A stretch of 64,000 nt of DNA from Peromyscus leucopus. Taxonomy: Eukaryota; Chordata; Mammalia; Rodentia; Cricetidae. The notes below the pieces were generated by a model that was given only the letters and a program-made list of their open reading frames with translations, was not told the origin of the DNA and did no database searches. Location: assembly GCF_004664715.2 (NCBI RefSeq), contig NC_051071.1, forward strand, positions 34,622,030 through 34,686,029. The letters are read 5' to 3'. Shown one piece after another: positions 57,314-64,000 of the stretch (within the stretch, counting starts at the first letter, position 1; each line of letters begins with the position of its first letter). The translations under genes were made by a program, and so were the position numbers.

Positions 57314-57594
57314 GCCACGTGGAAGACCTATCTTGACTGTGGGCAAGAACCTTCCTTTGGAAGGGCGTCCTGGACTATATAAAAATGGAGAACGTCAGCT
57401 GAGCACTAGTGTGTGTTCATCTTTCTGTTTCCTGATTGTGGATGTGATGTGGCAGCCATTTCAGGCTCCAACTCTCTTAATTGCCCCACCTTGATGGGCT
57501 TTATCTTTGAGCTGTGAGGCACAGCAGACTCCTTTTCCCTTGGATTGCTTTTGTCAGAGTATTTTGTCCCAGCAAAAGGAGAAGAAACCAAGAC
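57314..57594 (+). mobile_element. MaLR-like rodent repeat, right part
   Basis: 'cttgactgtgggcaagaacc', 'tatataaaaatggagaacgt', 'cagctgagcactagtgtgtg', 'ctgattgtggatgtgatgtg', 'gcttttgtcagagtattttg', ending 'gaaaccaagaca'. It fits directly after the left part at 55847. The element has a TATA-like 'ctatataaaaatgg'. Confidence 0.75.
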
Positions 57595-57629
57595 AATGGG
57601 GTTAGTTCACCTGTCTAAGGGTGACCATT

Positions 57630-57790
57630 TATATATTTAACATTTACTCCATGCCAGGTGCCCAGTGAAGTTCTCATAGTCACCCTGTGAAGCCAACATT
57701 ACCACCTCCAGCTTACAGGTGGGGAGACTGAGGATAATGTTACCTTCTTCTAATGTAGTCAGCTAACAGGTAGTCACACAAAAGTCTAGT
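57630..57790 (-). mobile_element. MIR SINE, antisense
   Basis: 'ttactccatgccaggtgccc', 'tcaccctgtgaagccaacat', 'tacaggtggggagactgagg', 'gtcagctaacaggtagtcac' are the antisense MIR core. Confidence 0.8.
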
Positions 57791-58929
57791 ATAATACTCT
57801 ATCCTGCTTGGATAATGGTAGAAAAAAATAGTTACAAACTGAAAACTGTTATTATTCAGTCCATTGCTCAATCCTATATGAATAACAATTACAATATTAG
57901 AGAATAAACACACAACTAGTAACTTTCTGTTGTAGTTTTCAGTGTCATCCATTTACTGGAAGAGGAAAGAAACTTTCCAGAATTGAGCTTTTTATGAGCC
58001 TCACCAGCTCTGAACAAATGAGTGTCTACAGGTAGCTGGCAAATAGACTCATAAATATTCATGGTACAGAGCGGTCATGTGCATCTCCAAGGTGGGAAGT
58101 TGCACATAACACAGAGAAGGTAACACATAGCCCCTCAACTGAAGAGCAAGGTGCAGCTTTGGCCACATTGATCAGAAGCCAGCAGAGTGTGTATGACTGT
58201 GCTCAACACGGCCACTGGCCATCCACATTCTTCTCCATGGGAGGCTCACATAAACAGGACAAAGGGGATTCTTTTTGTCTCCCTCAATATGCCTTTCCCC
58301 TTTATATTAGTTTACAGAATTTTTGAATTTTTGTTTACACCAACTTATAAGCCAGCCTTCTGCCTCACTTCAGACTCAGTGTATAACACTTGAAAAGCTG
58401 TTGAATTTATCTGAGGATTGGTCTCTCCCTCTGTATCTTGAGCATATTAGCACATCATCCAACTTGACTATGAAACATAAGTGAAATGAGTTACATAGAC
58501 TATCTGGTACATAGGCCAACTGTTCACCACAGTAGAGAGATGCCATTTTCCCCTGCTCAGCATCCGTCCTTCTTTCTCCTTTGAGGAGCATCCCACCTAC
58601 TCTGTGTTCCTTTGTAAGAAATTAGAGAGACACTTGTCCACTTTTCCACTACCTGGTAGCCAAGTTTTGCATAGGTAACCTTGTTGGAACCCATGTGTTC
58701 ATTGCATGCAAGACTCTGAATTAGAAGTGAATACACAAAGGCCAGTAGAGTTCTACAGACGTCAAAAGTGGAATTTTAGCATCCATAATTGGTAAATGAT
58801 AGTTTTTCTTAAAAAATGGACTGCTGACATTTGCGTCCTTGGCTCCAGGAAGTCCTGTTTTTTCCTGCCACCATTCATATCTGTTTTACTTAAGCATCTT
58901 TTCGTCATATGTTCCCCTGATAAAACTCA
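57791..58929. other. Unassigned, probably unique sequence
   Basis: 1.1 kb with no repeat or gene recognised. Confidence 0.4.
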
Positions 58930-59095
58930 GACACAGCTAGTTCTTTTGAAGATTTATAGCCACTTTCTGTAATTTACAGCTGAGAATAGTGATGGATAGA
59001 CTCAACTCTCAGAGATTGCTAGTGCTGTAGTCCGACTAGTAGGGAACAGTCAATGAATCTACCCTGTAGTCTGGTTTATTCTGGGGGAATAAGAT
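58930..59095 (-). mobile_element. MIR-like SINE remnant, antisense
   Basis: 'ctgtaatttacagctgagaa' and 'actcaactctcagagattgc' echo antisense MIR. Weak. Confidence 0.4.
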
Positions 59096-59239
59096 TGACA
59101 AAATATTCTATCCCATGTTTTTGTTTAATTATTAGTATTCTTGTTCAATGAGCTTCTGTCAGGATAGACTTGATTTCAGTATCCACCTGCTCAGATTTCC
59201 TTCTCTTGCCTGGTGCTTCCCAGTGTGCTTTAAGAAACA

Positions 59240-59390
59240 CTGTTTAGGCTAGCACTTGCCTTAATTCTGTGAGGTGGAATATCTCCCAATTACTTGTGTT
59301 TGGAGATGAGGATTTTGTGCTCACGTGACTGCCTAGGCTCCTGCAGTTTGTACTGAAGCTTGAATTAAATTCCAGGTGTTCTGATGCTAA
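59240..59390 (-). mobile_element. MIR SINE, antisense
   Basis: 'cttaattctgtgaggtggaa', 'gtttggagatgaggattttg', 'cacgtgactgcctaggctcc', 'gaagcttgaattaaattcca' follow the antisense MIR core. Confidence 0.65.
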
Positions 59391-61189
59391 CATAGAACTT
59401 ATCTCTTATTATTTGTAGTGATAAATATGGGACTCTGCAGAATTGAATTCATAAGACTTATTTAGTATGTTTGAGAACAACTATTCTCAGCATGTTGGTT
59501 TATAAAGGGCCCTGTTTCATTAATACTATTAAACTAGAGTGTTGTCTAAAAGGCATTGCAGAGATTGCTCCCAGCCTGACAGAACGACCACCTAAGATGA
59601 GCGTTTGGAGACTATTCTGCAGTGAATGACTCTGTCACGTTAGACAAACGGAATCACTAGGGAAATGCTTGCTGAAACTAATAAGGGACTGATAGCTCCC
59701 CCTCTTCCAACCATTAACCCTGCCTAAGGGGATTTGTTCTCTGAGCTCCGAATGAGTGAGTGACAGTCAGGGGAATAGAATGGAGACATTCAAAGAACAA
59801 GGCACTGCTAGATAATTTTTCTCATCATGACATGACTTTGTGACAGATGCAGTGTGGTTGTGTTTTTATCTTAATAATTTCCTGTGACATTCAACTCTGC
59901 AGAGAGAAAATGCCAATGGTACACACTCTTGTGGCATGCATGCTGGGTTGCAAAACCAGGTTAACTGCATCTTAAGATTTCTGTGTCAGGGTAACTCTTG
60001 TTTGAATTGATCTGGGAAGAAATCCCCAGTGATGCTCTTGTTAATTCTGGCTAATCATTCTCCAGCAGGAGAAATGAAGGCGAGCATGTTCCCTTGGTGG
60101 AGCTTAGATCCTTAAATGCTTTTGACTTCAAGTACTAATGAGCTAACGGAAATCTTCCCTACATAGTTTAACCTACTGCTTCTTAAATGACACTCCTTGG
60201 GGTCTTTCTTTCACATTCAATCTCTGATAAGCTATTTTATAATTTCCTGATGACAGTTAAATTGAGTCTCCCCGTTAGCACAGTTACCCAATTTGCTTCC
60301 AACATTTCTGCCTTAAGAAACTTCTGATGTTGTGGTTGTGGGAATGACACCTCCAGCATTCCCTTGGGGGAGTCAAGAAAATGAGATGGTTGATTTTCAA
60401 AGCAAAAAAGGGAAAGTGTGTGAAATCACTATTGTTTTAAATATCTATCTCTAAATATAGGAACTCTTTCCCAGGCTTTTATATGGTTAATGAAAAGTCA
60501 GGCAGCAGGTGACATTTACCCTGCTAAATGGTGATGATTAAGAAGGAAAAGGTTATACCCTGCTTTTTTTCCCCCACTGAGGCTTTTGTATAAGGGGTCA
60601 ACACAAATGTCTGCACAAAAAGAATTGCCTGTTTGTGAACAAGCGAGCCCAGCTCTGGTATTGTTGCGATTGCTCTTGATGACGGTAATTACTTTGTGTT
60701 CCCCTGAGTATTCAGCCTTCTAGCCTGCAGACCCAGCTCCCTTCTGGACACTCGCCAGCAGCCCATAATTAAAGTGTTTTCTGGAGGGAGCATCTCCACG
60801 TACTATCCATTGTAGATGATGTCCTTGGAGTCTGGCCGTAGTAATTGAAAAGAAATGAGACCTTCCCAATTTGTCTCTTTTTGCAGCCCCCACCTTATCC
60901 TTTGCCCAGGACAAAACCATTGTGAAATGACACAGAAAAATAAAAGGTTGCATTTCTGCAAATTAGACAGCTCGAGCATCAAGCACAATACATGTCCTCC
61001 CGCCCCCAGGATAGATACTTCAAGTGTAACCTTCCTATTACAATTATTCTTGCATGATTAAATAGAAATTGTCCTAGGTTACACTCTTTGTTGATCTATT
61101 AAGCATTTCAATGAGACATTAGACTCTATCGAAGCATTTCTGGAGAGTCAAATTTTGAATTAGGCATGTCTTTGAGGATTACCTTTATT
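59391..61189. promoter_or_regulatory. Repeat-free 1.8 kb, candidate conserved non-coding region
   Basis: The longest stretch in the right half with no repeat I can see, and less AT-rich than its surroundings. It contains homeodomain-type cores (TAATTA/ATTA) in 'gacggtaattactttgtg' (60680-60697) and 'agcccataattaaagtg' (60759-60775), and long T-, G- and C-balanced blocks. No coding pattern, CpG island or splice structure was seen. The regulatory label is inference; only repeat absence and motif presence are observed. Confidence 0.3.
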
Positions 61190-61390
61190 GAGAATTGACT
61201 GTAGGCTATTCATTCTAACTAAACATTATCAGCATTTTCTTGTATATATTATCCCATTTGATATAGATAGTAATTTTATTATATCATTTTATGAATCTAA
61301 TTTTTAATTATAAAAAATTTTCAACTCAGAGAAGTTAAAGAGCTTTCCTTAAGGCCTCCCAGTTCCCTGTAGAACTGATCCACAAATTCA
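61190..61390 (-). mobile_element. MIR SINE remnant, antisense
   Basis: 'attatcccatttgatataga', 'ttcaactcagagaagttaaa', 'gagctttccttaaggcctcc' follow the antisense MIR core with an AT-rich expansion between. Confidence 0.5.
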
Positions 61391-61444
61391 GATTTTTCAC
61401 AGGGGATACCTTACACAGCCTTGGTTCAGGGAGAACCTTGGAAA

Positions 61445-61650
61445 TGCCTCAACTGAATGTACCAGGATCTGCTGACTCCCCATGGGAGTCCTTGCCTTGG
61501 AGGAGGTGGGAATGGGAATGGGAGGTGGGTTGGGAGGGGAAGGCTGTGGGGGGAAGTAGAAGAAGGGAGGAGGGAGGAGGGAGGAGGGAGGAGGGAGGAG
61601 GGGCCATCTGTGGTTGGTATGTAAAAGGAACCAGAATGGGACTCTTATGG
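61445..61650 (+). mobile_element. L1 3' UTR fragment with GGGAGGA repeat
   Basis: 'ctgctgactccccatgggag', 'ccttgccttggaggaggtgg', a G-rich block and 'atctgtggttggtatgtaaa' form a rodent L1 3' tail. At 61565-61602 a 7-bp GGGAGGA unit repeats about five times. A reverse-strand Pro-rich frame comes from this tract. Confidence 0.75.
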
Positions 61651-62705
61651 TCATTCTATGAGGCTATGCATTAAGGTTAATGTACTGAGTGTGTATCTTG
61701 ATTTTCACAAAATTTCTGCAAGTGTACCTCCAGCTGATAAGCCAACTGGATGGAAAAATCATTATGCTTTTCTTCAGAAGGCAGGGTTTTGATTGAATTG
61801 TACTCTCTTCTTCCAAGTAGCTCAAATACACAGAGGGAGAATAATTATGTTACCAAAGCCCGTTCTCGACAATGCAACCCATACGTACAGCTTGGGAGAG
61901 AATTAAAGAGGTTTGTTGGCTTGTGTTCCATAGTAAACGTGGGAAAAGAGACCAGTGTTTACTTAATGGAAACCTTAATTCAAATTTCTAATTGGGGATA
62001 ACGAACAGAGGAGAATGCCCCAAATGCTTGAAAATCGTAAACAGTGCAGTGTTCTCTTAATGATCAAGTGCTGATTGTGTTAGTGCTAAATGGCAGATGT
62101 CCAAACACTGCTGGGAGCACACAGAGCCTTCCTGGTGCTTCTGAGCCACTGGCCAGAGGACTCAGTGTGTGGGGAGGAATGTTGGGGTTCTTGCTAGATG
62201 AGTATCAGGGTTGCCAGCCATTTGAAGAACCACTTTTCAAAGAATTACAATAAAGGAAAAATTATGAGCTTTCTTAATTTAAATAATTATCTTAAAACTT
62301 AGTATGAGAAAAAAAAAAGTATGATTCATGTTTAAAATAGCAGCCTCCAGAGACTTAGCCAGTAGTACTACAGATGATGGGGGTGATTCTTGGAGCCTGC
62401 AGGGGTTGACCTTAGAGTTTTTTACTTAATGCATTTGCAAAATCTTTGTCCATAGGGTACAACTTGGTTTGGGGGAAAATAGTATTATTTCAAATCAGCT
62501 CATGTTTGGTGACTCATATTAGGAGATTAAGGGCATCAGTGTCATCATAAATTGGTAAGAGGTGTGGTGAAATATGGAGAATCATTTTTTTGTGAGCTCT
62601 GTTCATTGTCTCTTGGAGCAGTTTCAGGGAGGGCCATGAAAATAATTTTGGAGGTGGAAACAAAGTATGATATTAAACACATTTAAAAATTATTTCTTTA
62701 TCATA
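61651..62705. other. Unassigned, probably unique sequence
   Basis: No repeat or gene recognised. Two open frames of 83 and 69 codons show no recognisable domain. Confidence 0.4.
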
Positions 62706-62763
62706 AAAATTATATATATATACATATATAGAAGATGTACATACATTCCCCCATTATATATAT

Positions 62764-62808
<45 letters not shown>
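62706..62808. repeat. TA-rich tract followed by (CA)n
   Basis: Imperfect TA/CATA repeats (62706-62765) then about 22 CA units (62766-62808). Confidence 0.95.
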
Positions 62809-62809
<1 letters not shown>

Positions 62810-62919
62810 GCACACATTTTTTTGTACCAACTTTGGGATACAGAAAAAGAAAATTACCTAGTAGCCTTCACCCACCTCTTGGTATGTGTTCTGATTACTG
62901 TCCTAGAAATGTGGGTATG

Positions 62920-63090
62920 CTTGAGGGAAAGCAGGGCAGTGATTAAAAGTTTCGGTGGTAGAATAAACATATTTAGGGCCAACCATCAGCTTTATACCTT
63001 CTAAGTAGCTGTCTAATTTTTTCCAAGCTACCCAAACTCTATAAGTTTCTGTTTATTCATCAATAAAATGGAATTAAGATTTATTTGAAC
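62920..63090 (+). mobile_element. MIR SINE
   Basis: 'gggcagtgattaaaagtttc', 'atcagctttataccttctaa', 'gtagctgtctaattttttcc', 'gtttctgtttattcatcaat' and 'aaaatggaattaag' follow MIR in sense. Confidence 0.65.
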
Positions 63091-63109
63091 CTTATCATGT
63101 TGCTCATTT

Positions 63110-63200
63110 ATTTTCATGCACATTTATTTATTTACTTTTGTTTGTTCAACAAATGTTTGCTGGTCACTTATTCCATGAGTGGCTTTTACGCCCCAGTGAG
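63110..63200. mobile_element. MIR/L2-like remnant
   Basis: 'ttgttcaacaaatgtttgct' followed by 'ggtcacttattccatgagtg' resembles 'ttcaacaaatatttattgagcacctactatgtg'. Confidence 0.45.
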
Positions 63201-63939
63201 CATAAGGGGCCTGGAACACAAGGGATGTACTAGGAAGGGAATGCAGGCAAAGTCCTCATCAATACTTTGAAGTACGTGATATCTGAGATTTTTGTATGAA
63301 TCCCTATGATGTATTTACCATGAGGCAATGCTAAGAGAGGCAAAGAATGGACGCATGTGTTAGGGCTTACCTTACAGGAGGAGAATCATGAACTTTGGAG
63401 ATTCTAATCCTTTATAAAGGTTAGTAAACCTGCTTGACCTTTGTCCTGGATAAAGACATTACCTGCATTATACAGGACAATAAACAAACCTGACTTTTAC
63501 TTTCTCCTGTGGTTATTTGCTATACAGCCATCCTTGAATGCTAGTCCTCAGACAGGGAGCTTATCTAATGTGCTGGAATGCAAGAGACCTATGGAGAATT
63601 GTCTCTCAACAGCTGTCTGAAATACAAATGATTAGGTTTTGATTAGCATTGCTGGATCTCAAGCTTGTGGGTGGAGCTGTGGAGTGCATGTTTCAGCAGG
63701 TGCTCATTGGTTCCTGCTGCAGTTAAACTGTGTTTCTACTGTCTAGAGACTAGGATGAATCAGAGGACTGACTAGGGACCTTGGGGAGAAGGGGGTGGAG
63801 TCAGTGGTGCTAGGGAAGTGCTTGCAGTGACCAGATGAGGCTGTGCCTGGGGCTCTCTTCAGTGGAGATACTAGATGAAGGAGGATGGAGTGTGACCTAG
63901 ACTGGTGATTTCAAAAAAAGTGAATTTATCTAGAAATCA
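63201..63939. other. Unassigned sequence
   Basis: No feature seen. Confidence 0.35.
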
Positions 63940-64000
63940 GAACTCTGGGCTTCAGTGTTGCCTCTGTGATATGAACTTGAACAAATAACCCCATCTCGAA
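63940..64000 (+). mobile_element. MIR SINE, cut by window end
   Basis: 'agaactctgggcttcagtgt' and 'gatatgaacttgaacaaata' match the MIR 5' half in sense. It runs off the window. Confidence 0.5.

Overview
This window reads as intergenic or intronic DNA from a muroid rodent, most likely a cricetid (deer mouse, vole or hamster group). The evidence is the mix of B1, B2, B3 and B4-type SINEs, ORR1 and other MaLR LTRs, Lx-type L1 3' ends, a URR1-like DNA transposon and many long (CA)n, (GA)n and (GAAA)n tracts. Several B1 copies carry a 'ccaggaaaggcgcaaagc' middle segment that I associate with cricetid B1. No protein-coding gene, tRNA, rRNA or snRNA gene could be supported. The longest open frames all lie in L1 3' UTR, microsatellite or L2 sequence. 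Repeat family names come from memory of consensus features, not from a search.

Layout. 0-8 kb: a solo ORR1 LTR, an Lx-type L1 3' UTR split by an LTR, then old MaLR, hAT, L2 and MIR remnants. 8-12 kb: almost featureless. 12-16 kb: a retrotransposon cluster (LTR, L1 3' end, B2, ORR1 containing a B1, a second B1, MT-like LTR, L1 3' end). 16-21 kb: microsatellites, MaLR-like sequence and a 306-bp LTR. 21.9-23.1 kb: an Lx 3' UTR followed by a B2. 23.4-28.3 kb: a long, decayed antisense ancient L1 cut by younger L1 pieces and a 563-bp LTR. 29-33.9 kb: inverted MLT ends, URR1, microsatellites, a second 305-bp LTR, an MLT1 LTR and an antisense Lx 3' UTR. 35-45 kb: MER5A, L1M 3' ends, B4, three B1s, a third 305-bp LTR and a 467-bp LTR. 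45.3-48.8 kb is mostly unique sequence. 48.8-57.6 kb is dense retrotransposon again. 57.6-64 kb is mostly unique with MIR remnants; its 59.4-61.2 kb part is the best candidate for conserved non-coding sequence.

The most informative material is the insertion archaeology. Seven LTRs are flanked by exact target-site duplications that can be read directly (5 bp for ORR1, 6 bp for the others), and an eighth has a near-exact 6-bp one. Two LTR groups stand out. One is a ~305-bp family present three times with TG...TA ends. The other is a group of 436-563-bp LTRs that carry B1-like segments inside them. There are no viral genes in the window: what remains is solo LTRs, plus one LTR that still has an adjacent polypurine tract. 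I found no evidence for an undescribed functional system.
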